Shown piece by piece: positions 46,701 through 59,500 of a stretch of 64,000 bases of DNA. Origin of the DNA: Hepsetus odoe (taxonomy: Eukaryota > Chordata > Actinopteri > Characiformes > Hepsetidae); NCBI GenBank assembly GCA_017165825.1, contig CM029384.1, positions 4,078,431 through 4,142,430 of the forward strand, given 5' to 3'. Position 1 is the stretch's first letter; every line of letters begins with the position of its first letter. A program made the position numbers and the translations under genes. Under the pieces are notes generated by a model. That model searched no databases. It was not told the origin of the DNA and was given only the letters and a program-made list of their open reading frames with translations.

Positions 46701-49165
46701 TCCAGGCAATTTGTCGAGAATCAGGACTGGACAATGTCCAGAGTTGCTCTTTCATCCAGGAGGAGACTTTGGGACGCGTTCTCATCTTCCTTGAAGTTCT
46801 CTGTGTGGTTTAGCCAAGATGGGACATGGTGCTGCTTCTTAATTTACCCATAAACAGTTGCCTTTTCTCAACGATTTCAGCGTCGGCCAAAAGTTATTGA
46901 ATTGCCTCGTGTCTCCAGAGACATATTCATAGCTTCTTCACTAAAACATCTTCTTCTGCACCCTCAGATATTTGTTTTCTGCTCTGGAATTTGAGGCCAA
47001 TCAATTCTGTCTGTATTTTTGACCCTTCAAGATTCAAGTCAAGGTATTTTACAAATTCACATAGTGGTTTTTAGGCTCACAGTGGGACGGTCCGGGTTCT
47101 TTCTCTGTGGAGTGGACGTGTTTGTGGATATGTTCTCTCGTGTTTGTGTGGATTTCATCCAGTTTCCTCCCACCGTCCAAAGACCTGCATGTCAGGTGGA
47201 CAGGAGATGCTAAATTGCCCTCTAGTTGTGTGTATGTGAGTGTGTCTGTCCTGTGATGGACTGATGACCTGTCCAGGGTATGTCCCCGACTTTTGCCATG
47301 CGAGAACTGGGATAGACTCCAGCACCGCCTGCAGCCCTAATGAGGACGAGAGGCTCAGAAAATGAGCGAGAGAGCGAGAGAAGTTATTTTACAGCTGCTG
47401 TTCCAAAGCAGTCCGAACCTATAGTGAACTCCCTAACACCTCGGGAGGAACCAGGACTCAGAAGAGGAACCTGTCCTCCTCGGGTCCACACTGGATAACT
47501 AAAGAAATCAGCAAAAGACAGTGTAGGATAAAAATATGAGAAAATATAAAGACTCTGCTTGAAGGGAAATGTTCTCCAGTTTGCCTTGTTCCAGCCGAAA
47601 AAACAGCGACTCGCAAGTCACGACTGCTGTCTAGCTGCTTCCTATTCTTCACGCGTGCCAGAGGTTTTTATTTTTCACATTTCTGCTGTGTCAGCTCGTC
47701 TATCTAAGCAAACACTCTTCCTTCATCCACTTAAAGTGAGAAACCACATGAATATGAACTACATAATAATGGAAAACTGTTTCCGAGGCGCAGATGAAGG
47801 AGATGGAGGTGGTATTTTTGGAAAAGCGCTCAGCAGTGAAAGGAAACTGTGTTAATCGCTTGCATTATTTTGGTCAAGAACTGATCGGTTCTTGATCTGA
47901 AGGTTGTGGGTTTGAGTCTCAGACCAGTTGGTTACCCTGAGGTTCCCTTGAGGAAGTTACCTTCTCCATCACTGCTCGCCAGACGCTGGATGGATGGCTG
48001 GATGGGTTAAAAACATTTTGTTGTGGGTCACTGTGTGCTTTGGTGTGTTCATGATGACCGTCACTTTCACTTTACTTTCACTTCAAATGAAAGACGTGTT
48101 TCTTTAAGTGCGATTAACGCTCCGCTCTTGAAGGGCTTCAATTCTGCTAAATCATCTAAACTGTGAGCAACATTTGTTTATTTGAGTGATGGGGGAGAGG
48201 GAGGACCACCCTACCCACCCAGAGAGAGGGAGGACAGTTATACTGAGTGATTGGGGAGAGGGAGGACCACCCTACCCACCCAGAGAGAGGGAGGACAGTT
48301 ATACTGAGTGATGGGGGAGAGGGAGGACCGCCCTACCCACCCAGAGAGAGGGAGGACAGTTATACTGAGTGATGGGGGAGAGGGAGGACCGCCCTACACA
48401 CCCAGAGAGAGGGAGGACAGTTATACTGAGTGATGGGGGAGAGGAAGGACCACTCTGCCCACCGAGAGAGAGAGGACAGTTATACTGAGTGATGGGGGAG
48501 AGGGAGGACCAACCTACCCACCCAGAGAGAGAGAGGACAGTTATACTGAGGGATAAAGAAAGAGGACCACTGTAACCAGCTAAAGAGAGTGAAGACAGTT
48601 ATGTCCAGGACATGTGGGGCTCCAGCTCGCCTGAGACAGTGAGACAGTCATGTCAGAAAGTAAGTAGCCCATCCTCCACTCTCTTTATCCTCCGTTTCTT
48701 CACTCTGGCATGGGCCCTATCATGGCATCCCAGAAAGTTTTGTGCCAGGACTGCCAAACCAGGTCACCTGAGGCAGGCTGGCGGGGCGAGGGAGGAGGGG
48801 ACCCTCTCCCAGAGGACGGGAATGAAAGGGCCAGTGTTTGGATGTTGGGAGGCTGAACTCTAAACGCTAACCCTGATTGATGTCCTCCATTGTCTGCTGT
48901 GCACCCAGGCAAGCCCTAAAATAATGGCGCCCCCTTTACATCCTGAAGGTCCTTGGCGGGACAGGTGCTGTAGAAGGTGACAGGTGCTCACTCTCAGTTA
49001 AACGAACTGTAAAAACACCTAATAAAATACATCTTAATAAAAAAGTACAACATAGTACTCCAAAATGTACAACATAGCTGGTCTCACTACCATCCTGTAC
49101 ATTTTCTCTTGTCTCCCCATTCCAAGATTAGCAAGCGTGTTTAGCTAATTAAATAAAACAAATTA

Positions 49166-49196
<31 letters not shown>

Positions 49197-49894
49197 TGAA
49201 ACTAGGAAACATCAGGAGATATGATTTTACTTGATGTGACCAAAAATGTTCATTTACACTGAAGTTTGTAATCAGTAATATTCAGTTTCTGCTAAAAAAT
49301 CTTCCTGTGATGTTTTAGAAATTGAAATGCTTCAAAATGAGGTCAGATCCACTGGACCACCACTGATGAGTCATACAGTTAAGTGAAAGAGAAAATGACG
49401 TTGTGAACACAGAATACATCCTCTGTATTTAACACACACACACATACACACACACCGTCCACCGGGGGCAGACATATCCAGCACCCGGGTAGCAGTAATG
49501 GGGACGGTACCTTGCTCAAGGCAACCTACTGGTCTGAGATTTATACCAACATCCCTCCGATCCTGGGACCTTGTCCCTGAACACTAGGACATCGTTATGT
49601 AAAGGCTTTACATGTTTCTTTGTTTCGCTGCTGATGCGTCTGTGAGTCTGCATGTCCTCCTCTTTAGCTGGCGTTTGCAGGCAAAGTCAATGAATTTGTC
49701 CTCTGTGTGTGCAGACAGTGGACATGCACAGGGAGAAAGTGGCCCGTCGTGAGATAGGAGTTTTTACCATGGCGAAGAAGTACACAAGGAGTAACAAAGT
49801 CCTCCCTCCAGCCGGCGGGAAGGAGGCCAAACCCAAATACAGCCGAACTCCCATCTCATACTCCACCCTGGACTCACTCGGGCACGGCATGAAG

Positions 49895-49976
<82 letters not shown>

Positions 49977-50694
49977 ACATGCGAACACACACACACACAA
50001 ACACACACATGCGAACACACACACACACACACACACACACATGCGAACACGCACACACACACACACAGTTATGGGCACAGTTTCCTATTTTGTCTCGTCT
50101 CAGTGAATATTCGGGTCATTAATTAATTAACAAGATTCGGGTTGTGTTGGGAAACAGGAACAGGAATGTAATTAAACTCGAGTATTATTGAGTATTTTAT
50201 TCAGTAACGAATATAACTGATTCTGTTTCCACGGTAACGGTAATAGATTCAGTTTCTACTGCAAATGATTCAGTTGCTGCTGTAAGTGATTCGTTTTCTA
50301 CAAACCCTCCCGTTCATTACTTCAGTACAAAATACTCCAGTGAAAGTATTTACTCAGCTACTTTACTCAGTACAAGCGACAAAGTACAAGAATGTACTCA
50401 GATGATTAAAGTAAAAAGAACAGGAAAGTACTGATAGTATAAAGTAAAAGTACAGGAATGTACCGAGAGTGTAAAGTAAAAGTACAGGAATGTACTGAGA
50501 GTGTAAAGTAAAAAGTACAGGAATGTACTGAGAGTGTAAAGTAAAAGTTTCTTTTTAAAAGTTATAAAATGTATAAAAGCCTGGTAACGATGTATAGTGT
50601 GATTTCTCGGCTCTCCTTTAGTACCAACACATTTCGCCACATCCTGCATATAGAGCAGCTGAGCCAACATCAATTAGCAGCACACACACACACA

Positions 50695-50764
<70 letters not shown>

Positions 50765-50858
50765 TGCCCACAAGAACAAATGCACATTCAAAGCAGGGCT
50801 TTTTCACTCTCTGTTCCTTATTCAGGTTCTTTTTCAAATACACGCACATGCATGCGCG

Positions 50859-50935
<77 letters not shown>

Positions 50936-50957
50936 TAACACACACACACACACACAC

Positions 50958-51013
<56 letters not shown>

Positions 51014-51029
51014 TAACACACACACACAC

Positions 51030-51090
<61 letters not shown>

Positions 51091-51288
51091 CACACACACA
51101 CACGCACACACACACACACACACACTCAGACACACACACACAGTGGACTGGCTGGCAGGCGGCCACAAAGCACCGTGGGAAAACAGTAAGGGGTGTCAGT
51201 TGGTGCTGTGCGGACTAATTTGGCTCACTGATTTCTTCACACAGTTCTTACTGCATCCAAAGTGAACATGCACACACACACACACACC

Positions 51289-51320
<32 letters not shown>

Positions 51321-51560
51321 TACGCACACACACATATATTGAACTTCTTTTGGGTGGCGGTGGTCCAGTGGTAGGATACTTGTCTATGGACCGATGGATC
51401 AAGAGGTCCCCGGTTCGAATCCCACCTCCAGCACTACCATCACTGGGTCCCTGAGCAAGACCCTGAACCCTGAGTGTCTCCAGGGGGACTGTCTCTGTAA
51501 TCAGGACATGGAAGTCGCTCTGGATAAGAGCGTCCGCTAAATGCCGTAAATGTAAATGTA

Positions 51561-51596
<36 letters not shown>

Positions 51597-54500
51597 CTAC
51601 AGGCTGAAAGAAGGCATCTCTTCAAACACACCGTCACAAACCTCCTGTTACACACACAGTTCCTCCTGGATCAGCTCGAAGCTGCTCAGATTCCCTGCTC
51701 TACTGAACACTTATTCTGTCTTCTGCTGAAACTGTGACGACATGAAGATATTGATCATTCCTGGGATGATTATGTCCCGCTTCACTTTCCTGAGCTTCAC
51801 CTGTGCTTTATGGGCCGACGTCCGATAGGCTTCATCACTTCTCGTGTCCCCAGTGTGGTTTTACTCACCAAAACCACTTTTCCAGCTTTTCTTATAATAA
51901 AATGTGTTTCTGTTACCGTGCCTTTAAGACTGATATATATGTAAATGAGCCCTCTTCTGACTGGATGCTCTTGTTTCAGAGTCAGTGGGCGGGGCTGAGC
52001 TGGATTCGATATTTTATGGATCAAAAGGACAGTTTGGAATCTTTAGGATTTTAAGACTATTTAACTCCAATAAAAACAATCTACTGAAAATAATCCACAT
52101 GAACTTCACCGCTTCACTTTCATCACCGTCTCTACTAGTTCTCCATCACGGACACACACTCCACACACCCTGAACTCCACCGTCCACTCTCCCTGTCCTC
52201 TCTCTCACGTCTCCTTCACTCTGTCCTGCACCGATGGACACACAGAGGGACGTCTCTTCTGTGTTCGTGTCCAGTCAGTCATGTCATTTTCTACCGCTTG
52301 TCCCAAACGGGGTCGCGGGGGAGTGCTGGGGTCCAAGCCAGGGCACACAGGGCGAAGGACAGGGGACGCACCCTGGACAGGTCGCCAGCCCATCGCAGGT
52401 GTTTGTGTCCATTTAGTCTGAGACGGGTCTGGATGTTGGGAAGGTGATGGAGGATAAAAATAATGGGGGATTTCATCTCAGATGCTCAGACTAAAGTAAA
52501 GAGCCTGTTCTGAAAATGGGAGGAGGAGAAAGGACAGATATTTGAGGTAAAGTGGAGGAAGTCACCAGAAAAGTAAATACTCAAAGGAAAGAACAGAAAC
52601 TTCCACCATCAAAAGGAAGGTTCAGAATGTTCAGAAACTTGTGTGGGATGTTTTGAAAGGTTTAAATGTGACATCAAAGTGTTTGGTTTCTAGAATAACA
52701 GTTACACAAAGAAATACACAGAAAATAAACATTGAAGAAGAGGAAATGAGATGTAGAACTATTATTTACACACATAATATTTAGCTTTTATTGGTTCTTT
52801 GGGATTTGGTGTTTGGTTAATTTTTGGGTCTGTTTATCATATCGCTCATTCCTATTGGCCTCTCATCTGAACCAATCAGATCGTTCCCATTTGCCATCTA
52901 TATATAGCCATCTTTGAGAGACCAGCTATGTTGTAAGGGTTGGAGACGGTGGCACTGACGAAAAGGCAGGAGGCGGAGCTGGAGGTGTCAGAGTTAAAGA
53001 TGCTGAGATGTTCGTTGGGTGTGACGAGGATGGACAGGATTAGAAATGAGTATATTAGAGGGACAGATCAGGTTGGACGTCTTGGAGACAAAGTTAGAGA
53101 AGCAAGGTTGCGTTGGTTTGGACATGTCCAGAGGAGAGACGAGGAGTATATTGGGAGGAGGATGTTGAAGATGGAGCTGCCAGGAAAGAGGAGAAGAGGA
53201 AGGACGAAGAGGAGGTTTATTTTCACGAATTGGTGCCACCTCACGAGAGTGATAAATGTGGGCGGAGCTTAGGCCTGAAGGGCACACTACAATCAAGTGT
53301 GTATTTTGTACATATGACGTCACAGACATCCAGTAAAATCTATTTTATCCTGCGGTTCTTCACTTCATATCATCTTTTTCTTTCAGCTGCTGTTTTTTAG
53401 TGGCCGCCACAGAGGATCCTCCGTCCCCACGTCTTCCTGTCCTCTGTGTCTTCCTCATCTGGTCCTCCCACATCTATAAACCTCCTCTTTGTCCTTCCTC
53501 TTTTCCTCTTTCCTGCAGCTCCATCCTCAACATCCTTCTCCTGATAAACTCCTCGTCTCTCCTCTGGACACGTCCCAACCGACGCTGTCTCACTTCTCTG
53601 TCTCCAAATCCTCATACCTACGCTGTCCCTCTAATATACTCATGTTTAATCCTGTCCTCATCTGGCAAATCTCAGCACTCTGACACCTCCAGCTCTGCTG
53701 CCTGTTTTTTCATCACCAAATCCAACCTGTACAGCATAGCTGGTCTCACTACCGTCTCCAACCCGTATAACACAACTGCTCTCAAAACCGTCCTGTGAAT
53801 CTTCCCTTCACTCTAGCTGGTATCTGTCACAGATCACTCCAGACACTCGTCTACAACTGTGTCGTTATATGTCCCAGTTCATTGTATCACTCTTCTTTGC
53901 AGGACTCCAAGAAGCCACAGGAACGGACGGCGACCATGACCCGCAAACACAGCACCCTGGGGTACGTCAGTTCATCTAGCAGCAGTCATAACTTTTTTTA
54001 ACACTGACTTTTCCCTGATAATGACCCTGAAAAACTGTGAAAGTGAAAGCAGCTATTAGTCCCTGGGAACACACAGTGAACCACAACCAAACGCACCCTC
54101 TGTATTTAAAACCACACACACTGTCCAGCAGGGGGCAGATATATCCAGCACCCGGGGAGCATTGACGGGATGCCATTCAGTGCATGTCTCAAAATTCCTC
54201 TGGACCTGACAGGGAGAGTCCACTTCCAGACTTTTCCCATGATGTAAAGTCATCTTGGGTTTGTTGTGATTTACATCGGTGGTGAATCGAACCGGACGTC
54301 CCAAATCTGTGCATTCTATTCCCCCCAGTGAAGCTCTACCCTTCTCTAAATCTCTCTATGGGACGGTAATGATGGTAAAAGAGTCCTAATCCCCTTTCTT
54401 TCAGTCCCTTCCCCATGAATGGGTTCAGTCTTAGTCTATATTCTCCAAGCTTAAACCACGTCTCTGGCATCAGCCAGCGGCTTTTTGAAAGGGACGTCTG

Positions 54501-56493
54501 GTTCCCGGCAGCACCCCTGTGAACATTACCGACCCGCTTTGTTTACGGCTCAGTTTCTCAATTAAACAGACTTCCTGAAAAAGTGGTGAAGTTGCCCTTT
54601 AAGCTGAAGCGTAGTGGCCTCGAATGCAAACCTCCTCAGCTTTCCTCAGTTCTGCAAGGACGTGTCTCTGTCAGGAAGTAAACGCAGCTTTGCTAAAACC
54701 ACTTCCTCTGCGCGCTCGGCGCACAATGACTTGAAGAAACATTTAGTCACAGTTTCACTGCTTCAGGGCTTCATGGTTTCTGCTTTAATGACCTATAAAT
54801 GGAGAAGCTTCTGCTCTTCCATTTTTGCTGGGGTGATGCTTCACAATGAGTGTGTGTGTGTGTGTGTGTCGCACCTTGCAGTAGGAACAGTCGTCCAACC
54901 GAGCCCGTGCAGTGTCCAGTGGCGCCCACTCTGTCCCGTGGATCATCTCAGACCTCCCTCAGTGAAAAATCTGTCACGTAAGGACATCAATAAACACTGT
55001 CAAATACAGAACACTTCTAAAACCAGTGATGAAATGCCACATATCCACAGTTCACCTCTCGCTTCGTGTGGAGCTCGTCGGTATTATCTAATGGACTTGT
55101 TCATGTGGTTCTAGACTCCAAACATGGGCTAAAGTAGGTCAGTAAAGCTTAAAACAGCAACAACCACCCAGAAGATTGGATTCAACCCAGTTTACAGAAC
55201 TGCATGTTTCACTCCAGTATGGGTTCAGTATCTTTAATAGACTTGCCTGCGTGGTTTCTAACTCTGTACGACTCACAGTCATCCCTTAATATGGACTTAA
55301 GTAAGTCAGAAAGGCCTAAAACAGTAGCAACAACCCGGAAGACTGAACTAAACCCAGTTTACCTTGAATAAAAGAAATATTTCTTGACTAGTCCTCTTCA
55401 TTCAAGGTTATTATCTGTAACTGACTTGTTTAAGTGGTTTCTGACTCTACACGACTCACTGCTATCTATAAACATGGACTAAAGTGGGTTAGTGGGACCT
55501 GAAACAGTAGCAACAACCTGGAAAACTGAATTTTCCTCATTTAGCTTTATCTCATGGCTTATTTCTTGGCTAATGAACACATTGTGAGTTATTGATTTGG
55601 TTATCTGACCCTGGACAGCTCACTGTAATCTATAAGCATGGACTAAAGTAGGTTAGTTTGGATTTACAACAGTAGAAACAACCCAGAAAACTGATTAAAA
55701 AAAAAAGATTTTAGCTTTCAGTCATGGCTCCATTGCAGAACCACACTATTATTTCTTGGCCAGTTCACCCATGATGTGCTCAGTAGCTCTGCTGGACTTG
55801 TTTATGTGACTCTGTACTGCTGTCTGGAAGTAGGGACTGAACAAGGTGAGCATAGCTAATCACAGTTGATGATGCTGTTGATGTCAAATAAGCTTCCACT
55901 GCATGTCTTGGCTGATGGACATCGGTGTCTTTCTGCAGGTCCAGTTTCGGTAAAGCCGTGCCGCCGCCGGTAGTGCCCAGCTGGCCCACGTCCCCGGAGG
56001 CTGATATCATCACCACTCTGCTGGATGAGGGACCCCTGCCTCCACCGCTGGCACTGGACGGAGAGAAAGAGGCAGAGCCTGAGGTGGGCGCCCCTCCTCC
56101 TCCGCCGCCGCCGCCGCCTCAACTGGACTCTTGCGATTTCCTGCCGCCCCCGCCGCCGTCGCCTGCACAGGTGACGATGGACCCTGTGGACATGAGCAGC
56201 ATCCCCCCTCCTCCACCTGCCCCACCGCTGGAGACAGGTAAGGGTCAGGAAATGTGCATGTCAAATTTTCTGCTATGGAGGCAGCAGCTGCGCTCCTGCC
56301 TGAACTGGGGATCAAACCATGGAGGCCGTAGCCACCGTGTGTTTATTATAGTTTAATCCTTCGATGCAGAATGAGGACAGAGGTCGGCATTGCTGGGAGC
56401 CCAATTTATTATGTCCTTGCTTCACTGGAAAAATGGTCAGAATTTGCCTCCTTTTTCTACTTAATAAAAAATAAAAAAATATAAAAAAATAAC

Positions 56494-56532
<39 letters not shown>

Positions 56533-59500
56533 TGTAAAGCACGTTTCAACTTAAAGTGCCCTACAACAAATTAGTAAGTCAAAGATAATTAAAGTAACAC
56601 AAGGGGGCGCTCTAAAGACAGTCCAAAACTAGTGGCCTGCTAACCAGTCAGCTCTGATTAGCAGTAATTGTACCATCCTGCTTCCTTTCCAAAAAGGGAA
56701 CACTGGGAGTGTTACTGGAATACTTGGAGCTCGAGGCATTTTTTGTTTATAGATGTTACATTAAACCAAGGTCGTTATTAAATATGGATTAAGGGGTGCA
56801 GCCCCCAATATTCCCCAATGTTATCTGGAAAAATGAGCTTGCATGGCATGACCACACTGACTGCCTTACATAACACAATCTACATTCCTCCCCGAAAATG
56901 GAGTCAGTGCCCTCTGCCTTGCCTTAGACTGACTGTGGGCTGTAGATTTCTCTCATCATCTGCAGAATAAAAGACCAGCAGTGCCCTCTGGTGTCCTGAA
57001 GAGGCATCTGCAGCTGCACAAAGTTAAAGTGAAAGTGACAGTGAACCACAACGCACTTCCTCTGTATTTAACCCACACACTCAATCCAGCAGGGAGCAGC
57101 CATATCCAGCACTCGGGAAGCAGTGATGGGGGCGGTACCTTGATCCAGGGAACCTCAGGGCAACCTGCTGATCCAGGATCCGAATCGTTTTCTGGAAAGA
57201 CTTACTGTCCGGGCCCCATTTTCAAACTGATGGAGCGTTTGTTTGCTGTGTTTTAGTCCCAGAGGAGAACTGCTTGCCTCCTCCGGACCCTCCAGGCGAC
57301 CTCCTCCTCCTGCCGCCTCCAGGGGGCGACATGCTGCAGCTCCCTGCTCCTCCACCCCTCCCTGCCGAGGAGAACGGAGAAGGTACTCGATTCTTTAACC
57401 TGCTGAATATGAAGCATCCTGTGTGTCATCTTTTACACAGACACTCCGCTGGTAGTTTACTTGTGCAGTCGGCAGACTGAGGGAATAAAACGGGAACCCC
57501 TCTATCCAGAACCTTGTATCTTTAGGACACTTTGCAGCCTGTGAATCGAACCGAATCAGGAGTCGACTTCAATACTGCTCAGTGTGAAAGCAGCTCTGAA
57601 CGAAGCTCTTTGCTGATTTTTCTCTTCACAGCTCAAACTGACGCTTGCTTGGGTTTACATGTGTGTTTTCAGGGGAAGGAAGGGGTCCTGTGTTAATGTG
57701 CTGATGTGTGTGTGTGTGTGTGGGTGTGTGTGGTTGTGTGTGTGTAACTGTAAGCTGATGTGTTTCTCTGTGTGCTGATGTTCAGTTCGCCGTTCCCGTC
57801 GCTCCAGAGCTCGACTGCCGCCCAGCTCGCGCTCTCTCTCTCTGAGGCTCCGGCGAGGCCCTGCCTCACGCTGCCTCTACACACACTCACTCTACCTGCC
57901 CTCCACACACTCACGTAAGACCTGCACCTCCTGCTCACTACGCCCTTCACTCAGGTCTGCTCAAGGTCAAGATTTTGTCATCAGTTATTGTGTACATGTA
58001 CATAGTGAGATAGGACAACATTTCTCCAGGGACCACCACGAAACACACGACAGCGTTCAGAGACGAACGACAAAATACAGAAACACACAACAGCGTTCAG
58101 AGATGAACGACAACATTCAGAGACAAACGACAACATTCAGAGACAAACGAACGATAGCATTCAGAGATGAAAGACAACATTCAGAGATGAAAGACAACAT
58201 TCAGAGACGAACGATAACATTCAGAGACAAACGACAACATTCAGAGACAAATGAACGATAACATTCAGAGATGAAAGACAACATTCAGAGACAAACGACA
58301 ACATTCATAGATGAACGATAACATTCAGAGACTAACGACAACATTCATAGACGAACGACAACATTCAGAGACAAACGAACGATAACATTCAGAGACGAAT
58401 GACAACATTCAGAGACAAAGAACGATAACATTCAGAGATGAAAGACAACATTCAGAGACGAACAACAACATTCAGAGACAAACGAACGATAACAGTAAGA
58501 GACGAACGATAACATTCAGAGATGAAAGACAACATTCAGAGATGAAAGACAACATTCAGAGACGAACGACAACATTCAGAGACAAACGAACGACAACATT
58601 CAGAGATGAACGACAACATTCAGAGACAAACGAACGACAACATTCAGAGATGAACGACAACATTCAGAGACAAACGACAACATTCATAGATGAACGATAA
58701 CATTCAGAGACAAACGAACGATAACATTCAGAGATGAACGATAACATTCAGAGACTAACGACAACATTCAGAGACGAATGACAACATTCAGAGACGAACG
58801 ATAACATTCAGAGACTAACGACAACATTCATAGACGAACGACAACATTCAGAGACAAACAAACGATAACATTCAGAGACGAACGACAACATTCAGAGACG
58901 AACGACAACATTCAGAGACGAACGACAACATTCAGTGACGAACGACAACATTCAGAGACGAACGACAACATTCAGTGACGAACGACAACATTCAGAAACA
59001 AACGACAAAGTACAGAAACACACAACAGCGTTCAGAGACGAATGACAGTGTTCAGAGACAAACGATAACATTCAGAGACAAACGGCAACATTCAGAGACA
59101 AACGGCAACATTCAGAGATGATTGACAAAATACAGAAACGAACAATAACATTCAGAGACAAATGAACGATAACATTCAGAGACGAACGACAACATTCAGA
59201 GACAAACGATAACATTCATAGACGAACAATAACATTCAGAGACTAACGACAACATTCATAGACGAACGACAACATTCAGAGACAAACGATTGACAACATT
59301 CAGAGATGAACGACAACATTCAGAGACAAACGAACGATAACATTCAGAGACGAATGACAACATTCAGAGACGAACGATAACATTCAGAGACTAACAACAA
59401 CATTCATAGACGAACGACAACATTCAGAGACAAACAAACGATAACATTCAGAGACGAATGACAACATTCAGAGACGAACGATAACATTCAGAGACGAACG

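Noticed and set aside
49687..51090. Cys/Val and Thr/His frames
   Set aside because: CA/TG microsatellite translations; only 49715-49894 is a true exon (abi3).
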